Assembly: GCF_001544615.1 (NCBI RefSeq)
Contig: NZ_FCNV02000010.1
Location: 62,001-126,000, forward strand
DNA: 64,000 nucleotides
Reading direction: 5' to 3'
DNA from: Caballeronia concitans
Lineage (GTDB): Bacteria; Pseudomonadota; Gammaproteobacteria; Burkholderiales; Burkholderiaceae
Every line of letters begins with the position of its first letter. The first letter of the stretch is position 1. A program made the translations under genes and the position numbers. The notes under the pieces are model-generated. The model saw only the letters and a list, made by a program, of their open reading frames with translations, did no database searches and was not told the DNA's origin. Positions 35,537 to 43,199 of the stretch are shown here, piece after piece.

Positions 35537-36274
35537 ATGAATGATCCTACCTATCCTGTCGTTTGCAGGCATCCCGCCAATGACGTCGGCCGCGATTTCG
35601 TCGTCGGCGATTTGCACGGCTGCGTCGATGCGCTGCGCTATCTGTTGCGCGAGATCGGCTTCGATGGCTCGCGCGATCGGCTGTTCTCGGTTGGCGACCT
35701 GATCGATCGCGGCACGGATTCGCTCGCGGCGATCGAACTCATCGACAAGCCGTGGTTCTATCCGGTGCTCGGCAATCACGAAGACTCGCTGATCGCGGTG
35801 GCGACGGGCAGCATGCGTCGTCAGGCGTGGTACGCGATCGGCGGCGCGTGGGCCGAAACGCTCGCCGACGACCACCTTCGCATGCTCGCCACGCGGCTCG
35901 CGCGCCTGCCGCTCGTGCGGATCGTCGGCGAGGGCGCGCGTCGCTTCAACGTGCTGCACGCGGAGTTCTTCGGCAGCGACGCCGATCTCGACGCCGCCGA
36001 GTTCACCGACGAAACGCGCAGCCAGATGCTATGGGGCCGCGGCTTGGCGCTCGGCAACGCGGACCCTGCGCTTCAGCGCGGCCTCTCACCGACGTATTGC
36101 GGCCACACGCCGATGCGCGCGGTGCGTCAGATCGGCTCGCAGATTTTCATCGATACGGGCGCGTTCGCGGCGGAAGGGCGGCTCACGATCGTCGAAGCCG
36201 GCACCGACGAACGATGGTCCGTGAAGGAGCGATGGGCAACATCCGAAGGCGCGCGCGAACTGGCGTTGCCGTAG
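35537..36274 (+). CDS. Serine/threonine-type metallophosphatase (PrpA-like)
   Basis: A 245-residue calcineurin-like phosphoesterase. The three metal-binding blocks are clear: GDLHGCVDAL near residue 24, VGDLIDRGTDSL near 52 and LGNHEDSL near 77, followed by a C-terminal YCGHTPM histidine block. This arrangement matches bacterial PrpA/PrpB and phage lambda protein phosphatases, which use two divalent metals to hydrolyse phosphoserine, phosphothreonine or phosphotyrosine, or small phosphoesters. There is no signal peptide. It begins with ATG in a divergent arrangement with the DUF1345 gene and lies 61 bases upstream of the topoisomerase gene on the same strand. The true substrate is not deducible. 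Confidence 0.9.
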   Translation: MNDPTYPVVCRHPANDVGRDFVVGDLHGCVDALRYLLREIGFDGSRDRLFSVGDLIDRGTDSLAAIELIDKPWFYPVLGNHEDSLIAVATGSMRRQAWYAIGGAWAETLADDHLRMLATRLARLPLVRIVGEGARRFNVLHAEFFGSDADLDAAEFTDETRSQMLWGRGLALGNADPALQRGLSPTYCGHTPMRAVRQIGSQIFIDTGAFAAEGRLTIVEAGTDERWSVKERWATSEGARELALP

Positions 36275-36335
36275 GGCGGCATGGCCGTTGCTCCAACCCT
36301 CGCCATGAATCGAATGTACAAAGGCGAGGCACGCA

Positions 36336-37658
36336 GTGGCGACCAACGGAAGCAACGGGGCTAAAGAGACGAGCGGAATCAACGGCGCGCCGAGCGATAA
36401 CGCTTCGGCCTGCCCCGAGGACCTTCCGCCCGGCCTGCGATACGTCGACGACTCGCGCCGCGGTTATACGCGCGAATGGATCGACGGCGCGTTCGTCTAC
36501 TTCAACACGCAAGGCAAGCGCATCGAGGATGAAGCCGAAATCCGGCGCATCAACGCGCTCGCCATCCCGCCCGCTTATGTCGATGTCTGGATCTGCCCGG
36601 ACTCGCGCGGCCATCTCCAGGCGACGGGCCGCGACGCGCGCGGGCGCAAGCAGTATCGCTATCACCCGCAATGGCGCGAAACCCGCGACGCTACCAAGTA
36701 CGAGCGCATGCTCGCGTTCGGCGCGGTGCTGCCGAAGCTGCGCGCCCGCGTTACGCGCGATCTCGCGCTCGACGGCATGCCGCGCGACAAGGTGCTCGCC
36801 ACCGTCGTGCGTCTGCTCGATACGACGCTCATTCGCGTCGGCAGCGAGGAATATGCGCGGGAGAATCGCTCGTATGGACTCACGACGCTGCGCAAGCGCC
36901 ATCTGAAGGTATCGGCGGGAACGCTGCGCTTCAAGTTTCGCGGCAAGAGCGGAATCGAGCACGACGTCGCCGTGAGCGATGCGCGCATCGCCCGAATCGT
37001 GAAGCGCTGCATGGATCTGCCGGGCCAGGACCTCTTCCAGTATCTCGACGCGGACGGTACGCGTCACGCCGTCAGTTCGTCCGATATCAACGACTATCTG
37101 CGCGAGATCACCGGCGCGGAGTTCACGGCGAAGGATTATCGGACGTGGGCGGGCAGCGTGTTCGCGCTCGCGGCGCTGAGAAAGCTCCAGTGGGAGACGG
37201 TGACGGAGGCGCGCAAGCATATCGTCGGGACGATCAAGGAAGTGTCGCAACTGCTGCGCAATACGCCGGCGGTCTGCCGCAAGTGCTATGTGCATCCGGC
37301 CGTGATCGAGGCGTTCGAGGCGGGCGAACTCGCCGAAGCGCTGCCGGCGTCACGGCGTCACGGGCTCAAGACGGACGAAGCCGCGCTCGTCATTTTTCTC
37401 GAAAAGGATGCGAAGCGCCGGGCGCGCGAGGCGGCGCGCAAGAATCGCAAGGGCGCTGCCGCAAGCGATGCGCGGCTCACCGGCCTGCTCGCCGAATCGA
37501 GCCGCAAGGCGCGCGCGGGCGCGCTGAAGGGCAGCGCCAAGGGCGCGGCGGCGCAGGCGATCGAGACCGTCGCGCGCAAGACCGCGCCGAAGGCGGCGCG
37601 TCCGGCGTCGAAGAAGCTCTCGCGCACGCGCACGCCGACGGCGGTTGCGATCCGATGA
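36336..37658 (+). CDS. DNA topoisomerase IB
   Basis: A type IB topoisomerase of 440 residues that relaxes supercoils through a 3'-phosphotyrosyl link. An N-terminal domain (DDSRRGYTREWIDGAFVYF, IPPAYVDVWICPDSRGHLQA) precedes the catalytic domain. Expected catalytic elements are visible: RVGSEEYARENRSYGLTTL, the KFRGKSG strand, AKDYRTWAG and the nucleophile Tyr318 in VCRKCYVHPAV. The last 80 residues are an Ala/Lys/Arg-rich tail, probably disordered and DNA-contacting. The start is GTG after a GAGG site; upstream ATGs are out of frame. Its stop lies only four bases from the end of the convergent RES toxin gene. Confidence 0.95.
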   Translation: MATNGSNGAKETSGINGAPSDNASACPEDLPPGLRYVDDSRRGYTREWIDGAFVYFNTQGKRIEDEAEIRRINALAIPPAYVDVWICPDSRGHLQATGRDARGRKQYRYHPQWRETRDATKYERMLAFGAVLPKLRARVTRDLALDGMPRDKVLATVVRLLDTTLIRVGSEEYARENRSYGLTTLRKRHLKVSAGTLRFKFRGKSGIEHDVAVSDARIARIVKRCMDLPGQDLFQYLDADGTRHAVSSSDINDYLREITGAEFTAKDYRTWAGSVFALAALRKLQWETVTEARKHIVGTIKEVSQLLRNTPAVCRKCYVHPAVIEAFEAGELAEALPASRRHGLKTDEAALVIFLEKDAKRRAREAARKNRKGAAASDARLTGLLAESSRKARAGALKGSAKGAAAQAIETVARKTAPKAARPASKKLSRTRTPTAVAIR

Positions 37659-37662
37659 CCGC

Positions 37663-38388
37663 TTATCCGACCTGGTTCAGCTCGAACACGTAGTCGATCG
37701 CCTCGCCGTTCCAGTTGTACTCGAGATACGCGGCGTGGTGACAGTCGCGCAGCATCGTCGTGCGCAGGGCGGCGAGGCATTCGCCCTGCGGATCGCGCAC
37801 CGACGGATAGGCGATGCCCGGCGCACCCGCCGCCCGAATCGCGCGGCCCAGCGCCTTGCCGGGCGCGTAGTCGTCCGGCGCGAGAATGCGCGGATCGAGT
37901 CCGGTCAGCGCGATGCGATCGCCGCGTAAATCGACGACTTCTCCGCGCGCCATCACCGTGTAAAGACGCATCTGCTGACGCAGCGGTGCTTCTTTCGTCG
38001 CGGCGAGGAAAAGGCCGGCGTGGTAGCGCGTCTCGGCAATCGCCGTCTGCCGTTCGCGAGCGCAATAAAAGACGCCGTAACTGCCGTCTGAAAAGCGGCT
38101 GCCGCTCGGGTTCAGATGCGTGAACGCCGCCATGATCGGCCCGCAGCCGGGACCGAAGCAGCGTTCGTCGTGCGGCACGAGATCCAGTTCGCCGATCTCG
38201 GTGCGCAGTCGGTCGTTGGTCATCGCTTCGAGCGCGTAGAGCGCGTCGAAATCCTGCGGCGACGCGACGCGATCGAACAGATTCACCGCCGGAAAGCGCG
38301 TGGGAATGACGCGATACGCGGGCGACCAGTCGAGTTCGCCATGCGGCCAGCGGTCCCGCCAGTTCGGTGCAGCATGCTTGTCGGTCAC
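37663..38388 (-). CDS. RES-domain toxin of a RES/Xre toxin-antitoxin system
   Basis: A 241-residue protein with a RES domain. In studied relatives (MbcT, ParT, Res) the toxin modifies or destroys NAD-dependent targets. The name-giving pattern is visible around residues 90-125: SRFSDGSYGVFYCARERQTA, then AIAETRYHAG. Downstream it has SVRDPQGECLAAL and HHAAYLEYNWNG. The start is GTG, overlapping the antitoxin stop as GTGA, which is typical of a translationally coupled toxin-antitoxin operon. The frame can be extended far upstream, but that reads across the antitoxin gene. No truncation is apparent, so it is probably functional. Confidence 0.9.
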   Translation of the reverse strand: MTDKHAAPNWRDRWPHGELDWSPAYRVIPTRFPAVNLFDRVASPQDFDALYALEAMTNDRLRTEIGELDLVPHDERCFGPGCGPIMAAFTHLNPSGSRFSDGSYGVFYCARERQTAIAETRYHAGLFLAATKEAPLRQQMRLYTVMARGEVVDLRGDRIALTGLDPRILAPDDYAPGKALGRAIRAAGAPGIAYPSVRDPQGECLAALRTTMLRDCHHAAYLEYNWNGEAIDYVFELNQVG

Positions 38389-38822
38389 GCCCAGCCGCCT
38401 CGCATCGCGTCGAGATACTGGCGCACGGCGACGAGATCGCTGATATTGCCCGCCAGCATGCGATCGAGCGCCGGCCGGCCGCCGAAAGGCGGCGCGGCGT
38501 TGGGACGGCGAACCCAGGTATCGGCGGCGTGCGGCTCCGGCAGCAGAATCTGCAGCGCCTTGTAGATGCCGAGAATCAGCGAGAGGCGCTCGAGCGTGTC
38601 GCGCGTGAGGCGCGCGGATTCCGGCGCGTTCTTCCACTTGAAGTACGTGGAGCGGCCGGGCGAGCCGAGCAGCTTGATTTGCTCGTCGGCGGACAGCGCC
38701 CAGTCGCGGGCGATATTGATGAAGGCGCGCAGACCGGCAGCGGACAAGTCGCCGATATCCGGCGCGGGACGCGGCGCCGGATGACCGGACGCCGCCGAGG
38801 GAGCGCGTGCGGCATGAGGCAT
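38385..38822 (-). CDS. Xre/MbcA/ParS-type antitoxin
   Basis: A 145-residue antitoxin that should bind the RES toxin and repress its own operon. After a proline-rich N-terminal tail of about 20 residues comes a helical Xre-like region (FINIARDWALSADEQIKLLG, then STYFKWK), which resembles a helix-turn-helix. The C-terminal DUF2384-type part carries LSLILGIYKALQILLPEP, NAAPPFGGRPALDRMLAG and LVAVRQYLDAMRGGWA, and in characterised systems this end plugs the toxin active site. The ATG has GGAG ten bases upstream. A perfect 12-bp palindrome 39 bases before the start is a likely operator. Confidence 0.9.
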   Translation of the reverse strand: MPHAARAPSAASGHPAPRPAPDIGDLSAAGLRAFINIARDWALSADEQIKLLGSPGRSTYFKWKNAPESARLTRDTLERLSLILGIYKALQILLPEPHAADTWVRRPNAAPPFGGRPALDRMLAGNISDLVAVRQYLDAMRGGWA

Positions 38823-38860
38823 GTCGTTAAGTCTCCAAAGGAACTCTTAACGCATGGTAG

Positions 38861-38872
38861 TCCATATATGGA
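38861..38872 (-). promoter_or_regulatory. Palindromic operator candidate for the toxin-antitoxin operon
   Basis: TCCATATATGGA is a perfect 12-base palindrome in an AT-rich patch (about 38855-38890) that contrasts with the GC-rich surroundings. It lies 39 bases upstream of the antitoxin ATG, where the promoter should be. Xre-type antitoxins usually bind such sites. No -35/-10 pair can be fixed with confidence. Confidence 0.6.
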
Positions 38873-38913
38873 TTTATACAAGTTAAATTTATCGCGGGCG
38901 TTTCGGTGGACGC

Positions 38914-39186
38914 TCAATCTTCGTCGTCGTGCGGACCGTAGCGGCGGCCGGGAACATGGGATTGCAATGCATCGGCGATATCGGACGGCGAGCAATCCGC
39001 CGGGACGACGCAGCGCTGCAGGCGCGGATCGCTCTTCAGGGACCATTCGACTGTCCGATACGGCTGGCCCCACGGCGGCTCGATGGGCGCGGACAGGCGG
39101 CATCGGCTGAGCTTCAGTGCGGTGTGGCTGCGCATGGCTCGCGCAAGATTGGCGAACGATGGGCGCGCGGCGGTGTTGGCGGGCAT
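38914..39186 (-). CDS. Hypothetical protein (90 aa) upstream of the toxin-antitoxin pair
   Basis: I do not recognise this protein. The ATG has a strong AGAGG ribosome site eight bases upstream, which is the best evidence that it is real. The 90 residues hold no membrane segment or signal peptide. The central part (WGQPYRTVEWSLKSDPRLQR) and the acidic end (HVPGRRYGPHDDED) look protein-like, with a pair of cysteines at about 29 and 59. It lies 91 bases upstream of the antitoxin on the same strand and could be part of the accessory module. A competing frame on the opposite strand is less protein-like. Confidence 0.55.
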   Translation of the reverse strand: MPANTAARPSFANLARAMRSHTALKLSRCRLSAPIEPPWGQPYRTVEWSLKSDPRLQRCVVPADCSPSDIADALQSHVPGRRYGPHDDED

Positions 39187-39415
39187 GACACGTTCCTCTG
39201 TTGGCGTCCCGGCAGTCCGGATGGATGGCGCCGCGTCATAATGCGCGGCGGCCGGGTCTGATCGCGACTGGAGTGTGGCTGCGCAGAATTAAGCCGCGCT
39301 TAAACCGCTGTGCACTATCCGATGCGCGGCGAATGCCGCGCCCCTCGCGCACATGCCGATGCGCACGCCGGTCAGGAGGTGCTTCAGCATTTTCACCACG
39401 CGCCGCGCCGTTTGT

Positions 39416-39450
39416 TTGCCGAGAGGCCGGCTTACTGTATATTCGTACAG
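39416..39450 (+). promoter_or_regulatory. SOS promoter with a perfect LexA box
   Basis: A LexA half-site pair, CTGT-N8-ACAG, lies at 39435-39450 (CTGTATATTCGTACAG, flanked upstream by TA as in the E. coli consensus). It overlaps a TATATT -10 element at 39438-39443; a TTGCCG -35 lies at 39416-39421 with a 16-base spacer. Bound LexA would block the promoter. The ATG of the following gene is 26 bases after the box. Confidence 0.8.
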
Positions 39451-39475
39451 CTTGTCTGCAACAAGGAGCTTGCCG

Positions 39476-39706
39476 ATGATTTCCCGCAACGATTCGCTCG
39501 AAGCCGCTGCGCTCGAACGTTTCATGCGTGCGACGCGCGCGGTCAACGCCGCGTTCGACGCCACGCGAGGCGAGCCGCATTTCGAGCATGGCGCGCGCTC
39601 GGTGGCCCGTTCGCAACAGCGCCTCGACGCGGCGCTGCGCGAACTCGAAACGTCCGAGCGCTCGCTCGACGCCATCCTCTCGCGCAGCGCGCGCCAAGGT
39701 CACTAG
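39476..39706 (+). CDS. Small SOS-regulated hypothetical protein (76 aa)
   Basis: I do not recognise this protein. It has an excellent ribosome site (AAGGAG seven bases before the ATG) and sits 26 bases downstream of a perfect LexA box, so it is very probably a real DNA-damage-induced gene. The 76 residues, beginning MISRNDSLEAAALERFMRAT, are almost all helix-forming and strongly charged. ALRELETSERSLDAILSR near the end could form a coiled coil. There is no membrane helix, so it is unlike the membrane-bound SulA-substitute division inhibitors. An open frame further upstream (39353) lacks a ribosome site and would run through the LexA box. The role is unknown. Confidence 0.8.
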   Translation: MISRNDSLEAAALERFMRATRAVNAAFDATRGEPHFEHGARSVARSQQRLDAALRELETSERSLDAILSRSARQGH

Positions 39707-39718
39707 AGGCATAAATCG

Positions 39719-40057
39719 ATGGAGCGAAACGACTTGAAGCTCGCATTCCTGACGATGGCTTTCGTGCTGGGTTCGTCACCGGCCGTGGCCGCGACGCACT
39801 ACACGGAAGTCTGGAACCCGCCCGAAGTTCACGTGGTGAAGGGCAAGAACAAGGCGCACGGCGCATCGACGCGAACGGTGGCGAAGAAGAAGCGCAAGAG
39901 CGCATCGGCGGTGAAGCAGGTCGCCGATAAGGCCGCGATCGGTCAGTCGATTGCTCCGCCCATCACGCCGACTGAAGGCAAAGCGTCGTCGTCGAAACAG
40001 AAGGAACCCGTCATTCCCCGCAAGATCGATCCGAACGGGCAGGTCATGCGCGTCTGA
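39719..40057 (+). CDS. Small secreted basic protein of unknown function
   Basis: A 112-residue protein with an N-terminal signal peptide: MERNDLKLAFLTMAFVLGSS followed by PAVAATHY, giving a plausible cleavage after AVA at about residue 24. The mature part is strongly basic and low in complexity (HVVKGKNKAHG, VAKKKRKSAS), ending in PRKIDPNGQVMRV. It is expected in the periplasm. It starts 12 bases after the SOS gene, so it might share that transcript. A strong intrinsic terminator follows its stop codon. No family is recognised. Confidence 0.75.
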   Translation: MERNDLKLAFLTMAFVLGSSPAVAATHYTEVWNPPEVHVVKGKNKAHGASTRTVAKKKRKSASAVKQVADKAAIGQSIAPPITPTEGKASSSKQKEPVIPRKIDPNGQVMRV

Positions 40058-40084
40058 TTCAGTCGACGAAGGCGGCATTAACGA

Positions 40085-40119
40085 GAAAGGGGCGCTCCAT
40101 CGAGCGCCCCTTTCTTTTT
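40085..40119 (+). terminator. Strong intrinsic terminator
   Basis: GAAAGGGGCGCTC (40085-40097) pairs perfectly with GAGCGCCCCTTTC (40102-40114) around a CATC loop and is followed by TTTTT. It ends the transcript of the small secreted protein gene. The flanking A-run is short, so strong bidirectional function toward the DUF3309 gene is uncertain. Confidence 0.9.
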
Positions 40120-40138
40120 GAGCGGGCGGCGCGAGCGC

Positions 40139-40297
40139 TTATATCCGGCCCATCAGCAACAGGACGATCACCACGATCAGCACGACGCCCAAGATCCCGC
40201 TCGGTCCATAGCCCCAGCTACGGCTATGCGGCCAGGACGGAATGGCGCCGATCAACAGCAAGATCAGGATGATCAACAGGATGGTTCCGATCGTCAT
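40139..40297 (-). CDS. DUF3309 family small membrane protein
   Basis: A 52-residue hydrophobic protein of the DUF3309 type. It starts MTIGTILLIILILLLIGAIP, continues with the short polar turn SWPHSRSWGYGPSG, and ends in a second helix, ILGVVLIVVIVLLLMG. Two helices in a hairpin in the inner membrane are expected. The ATG at 40297 has a perfect AAGGAG site seven bases upstream, so the longer open frame to 40513 is rejected. The family is common in Burkholderia and other Proteobacteria and has no known function. Confidence 0.88.
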   Translation of the reverse strand: MTIGTILLIILILLLIGAIPSWPHSRSWGYGPSGILGVVLIVVIVLLLMGRI

Positions 40298-40562
40298 TTG
40301 ACTTCTCCTTATAAAAGACCGCGCGACCATCCGGCGCGACGTGGCCTCCCAATAAAGCCACACGTCGTAGCGAGCGGCGGGATGCCGCTGGCCGTCCAGC
40401 GTTGCGATCGACGAGAAGCAAAGAGCAGCATCCGTGCCATCGGCGGCAAGTGCCGATGCCACAAGGCGCGGCGTCCATCGGAAGACGCGCGCGCCGACGC
40501 GGGCGATTGTCAAAAGGAAAGAGTTGGATGGGCGGTTTGAAAGAATTTCATCGCCGCCGGTT

Positions 40563-42149
40563 TCAGAAAAGTCCGCGGAAGAGCCAGAACAGCAATCCGG
40601 CGAGCGCGATGGAAACCGGCAGCGTCAGAATCCACGCAAGCGCGAGGCTGCGCACCGTGCGCCATTGAAGGCCCGAGCCGTTCGCGGCCATCGTGCCCGC
40701 GACGCCCGACGACAACACGTGCGTCGTGCTGACCGGCAGCCCGTAGGCATCGGCGGCGCCGATGGTCAGCATCGCCACGACTTCCGCCGACGCGCCTTGC
40801 CCGTAGGTCAGATGCGTCTTGCCGATGCGCTCGCCCACCGTCACGACGATGCGCTTCCAGCCGACCATCGTTCCCAAACCGAGTGCGACGGCCACCGCGA
40901 CCTTGACCCACGTCGGGATGAACTTCGTCGCGTGATCGAGCTGATGCTTGTAGTTCTCGAGCACGGCGGCGTCGATCGAAGAGAAGGCGGGCGCTTTCTG
41001 CTTCTCCATCAGCCGCAACGCCTCGGACGCGATGTACATCTCGTTGCGCACGTTGCGCACATTGCCTTGCGGCACGGCGGCGATGGTTTCGCTGGGGCGA
41101 ATCTGCGAATCGATCGAATCGACCAGGCCTTTCAGCGATGCGACCGTGTCCGGGGCGAGCGTCTTCGTCTGAACGTAATGCTCGACGGTCGCACGCGCGT
41201 CTTTTGCCGCCGGTGCGCTGCCGGCGTAGCGCTGCAGCGTCTCCGACGCGCTGTGGCTGACCGCGAGGAACGTCTGCGTTTCGCCGGCCGACACCGCCTT
41301 GTTGAGCGCGTAGGCCGTCGGCACGGTGCCGATCAGGATCAGCATGATGAGGCCCATGCCTTTCTGGCCGTCGTTGGAGCCGTGCGCGAACGAAACGCCG
41401 GTGCAGGTTAGGATAAGCAGGGCGCGAATCCAGAACGGCGGCGGCGTATTCTTCTTCGGCTCCTGATAAAGCGCCGGCACGCGCACGACGAGCTTCAGCA
41501 CGTACAGCAGAAAGCCCGCGAGAACGAAGCCGATGATCGGCGAAAACAGCAGCGACTTGCCGACGGACATAGCCTGGCTCCAGTCCACGCCCGACGTGCC
41601 GTTGGTTCCGTGCAGCATCTGGTTCATGAGGCCGACGCCGATCACCGAGCCGATCAGCGTATGCGAACTGGACGACGGCAAGCCGAGCGCCCATGTGCCG
41701 AGATTCCAGATGATCGCCGCGATCAGCAGCGCGAAGACCATCGCGAAGCCCTGCGAGCTGCCGACGCCGATAATGAGTTCGACCGGCAGCAATTGCAGAA
41801 TGCCGAACGCCACCGCGCCGCTGGAAATGAGCACGCCGATGAAATTCCACGCGCCGGACCAGACGACCGCGAGACTGGGCGTCAGCGAGTGCGTGTAGAT
41901 GACGGTCGCGACGGCGTTGGCGGTATCGTGAAAACCGTTGACGAACTCGAATCCCAGCGCGATCAACAGCGCGACGCCGAGCAGAATATAAGGAAACGCC
42001 GACGATTCGCGCACCGGCGCCAGGTCTTCCAGCAGATGCATGACGCAGTAGACTGCGCCCGCTCCGATCGCGAGCAGAAACACCAGAAAGGCGAGCCGCT
42101 GGCCGAGCGTGCGGCCTCCTTGCGATTGGGGAAAGACGATCTGATTCAT
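40563..42149 (-). CDS. pit: PiT-family low-affinity inorganic phosphate transporter
   Basis: An inner-membrane permease of 528 residues that imports phosphate, usually as a neutral metal-phosphate complex driven by the proton gradient. Duplicated signatures of the family are present: GFEFVNGFHDTANAVATVIY near residue 70 and GVSFAHGSNDGQKGMGLIML near residue 250. Other marks are ALGLPSSSSHTLIGSVIGVG and AYGLPVSTTHVLSSGVAGT. About ten membrane helices are seen, with a large soluble loop at about residues 290-420. The ATG has AGGA six bases upstream. It stands alone, divergent from modE. Confidence 0.93.
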   Translation of the reverse strand: MNQIVFPQSQGGRTLGQRLAFLVFLLAIGAGAVYCVMHLLEDLAPVRESSAFPYILLGVALLIALGFEFVNGFHDTANAVATVIYTHSLTPSLAVVWSGAWNFIGVLISSGAVAFGILQLLPVELIIGVGSSQGFAMVFALLIAAIIWNLGTWALGLPSSSSHTLIGSVIGVGLMNQMLHGTNGTSGVDWSQAMSVGKSLLFSPIIGFVLAGFLLYVLKLVVRVPALYQEPKKNTPPPFWIRALLILTCTGVSFAHGSNDGQKGMGLIMLILIGTVPTAYALNKAVSAGETQTFLAVSHSASETLQRYAGSAPAAKDARATVEHYVQTKTLAPDTVASLKGLVDSIDSQIRPSETIAAVPQGNVRNVRNEMYIASEALRLMEKQKAPAFSSIDAAVLENYKHQLDHATKFIPTWVKVAVAVALGLGTMVGWKRIVVTVGERIGKTHLTYGQGASAEVVAMLTIGAADAYGLPVSTTHVLSSGVAGTMAANGSGLQWRTVRSLALAWILTLPVSIALAGLLFWLFRGLF

Positions 42150-42293
42150 GGCGCGTCCTGACGGCGTGAAACGTTGCGGGAAAGCCCATGTTTGCCCGCG
42201 CGCGTGACGCTTTCGTGAACTCGCAAGCCTTTGTTATTTCGTATGAATCGCCACGTCGAGGTGTCTCTTGGTCTTCGTCGCGCGTCGCGTCGA

Positions 42294-42299
42294 TATAAT
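42294..42299 (+). promoter_or_regulatory. Consensus -10 element upstream of modE
   Basis: A perfect TATAAT on the plus strand, 39 bases before the modE ATG, inside CGATATAATCG. The nearest -35-like hexamer, TTGGTC at 42269-42274, is 19 bases away, longer than ideal. ModE proteins often repress themselves, but I see no clear ModE operator. Confidence 0.5.
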
Positions 42300-42338
42300 C
42301 GTTGAACTGTTCGCATTCAAGATCTTTCCCAGCCGACG

Positions 42339-43163
42339 ATGACCAAGCCGATATCGAACGACCCACGCGACGCGCTCGGACTCGACGGCTCCGTGTGGCT
42401 GAAAAGCGGCGACGAAACGCTCGGCGGCGCGGCGCGCATCGCGCTTCTGGCCGCGATTCGCGAGACCGGATCGATCACGGCGGCAGCGAAGGCGGTCGGT
42501 CTCAGCTACAAGGCGGCGTGGGACGCCGTCGATACGATGAACAATCTGGCCGGCGAGCCGCTCGTGACGAGCGCGACCGGCGGCCGGGGCGGCGGCGGGA
42601 CGCGGCTGACGGCATCGGCGCTGCGGATCATCGACACGTACCGCGCGGTCGAGCGCGAGCATCGCAAGTTTCTGAGAAGGGTAAGCGAAGCCATTGAAGG
42701 CTTCGAGGACGACTGGCGACTCATCGGGAGACTGGGATTGAAAACGAGTGCACGTAATCAGCTAGCAGGGAAAGTCACGAAGGTCACGCGCGGCGCGGTC
42801 AACGACGAAATCGAGCTTGGCCTGCCGGGCGGTCAGACGATCGTCGCGGTCGTCACGCATGAGAGCACCGAGGCGCTGGGTCTCGCGGAAGGCAGCGACG
42901 CGTTCGCGCTCATCAAGGCGTCGTGGGTCATGCTGATGGAAGACTCGCCGGCGAAGCTGTCGGCGCGCAATCAGTTGCGCGGGACGGTTGCAAGCGTGAC
43001 GCGCGGCGCGGTCAACGCGGAAGTGACGCTTTCGCTCGACGATTCCACGACCGTCACCGCGATCATCACGAATCAAAGCGCCGATACGCTCGGGCTCGCG
43101 GCGGGTCAGAAAGCGGTGGCGGTGGTGAAAGCGTCGAGCGTGATCATCGGCGTGAACGACTAA
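42339..43163 (+). CDS. modE: Molybdate-responsive transcriptional regulator ModE
   Basis: A 274-residue LysR-like winged-helix regulator of the ModE type. The N-terminal DNA-binding domain (residues 15-120) has ALLAAIRETGSITAAAKAVG, LSYKAAWDAVDTMNNLAG and the wing region GGRGGGGTRLT. Two tandem Mop/TOBE domains follow, each about 65 residues, starting with SARNQLAGKVTKVTRGAVN at about 137 and SARNQLRGTVASVTRGAVN at about 207. They bind molybdate or tungstate. Its targets are normally molybdate transport and molybdenum-cofactor genes, but none is in this window. The ATG is preceded by an optimal -10 box. Length and domain order match full-length ModE. Confidence 0.94.
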   Translation: MTKPISNDPRDALGLDGSVWLKSGDETLGGAARIALLAAIRETGSITAAAKAVGLSYKAAWDAVDTMNNLAGEPLVTSATGGRGGGGTRLTASALRIIDTYRAVEREHRKFLRRVSEAIEGFEDDWRLIGRLGLKTSARNQLAGKVTKVTRGAVNDEIELGLPGGQTIVAVVTHESTEALGLAEGSDAFALIKASWVMLMEDSPAKLSARNQLRGTVASVTRGAVNAEVTLSLDDSTTVTAIITNQSADTLGLAAGQKAVAVVKASSVIIGVND

Positions 43164-43199
43164 ACGCTCTCCACTGCAACGAATAGAGCGATGACCGCG

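Noticed and set aside
43165-43190. CGCTCT/AGAGCG pairing between the ends of modE and the PAP2 gene
   Set aside because: The stem is six bases with a 14-base loop and there is no T-run, which is too weak to call a terminator.
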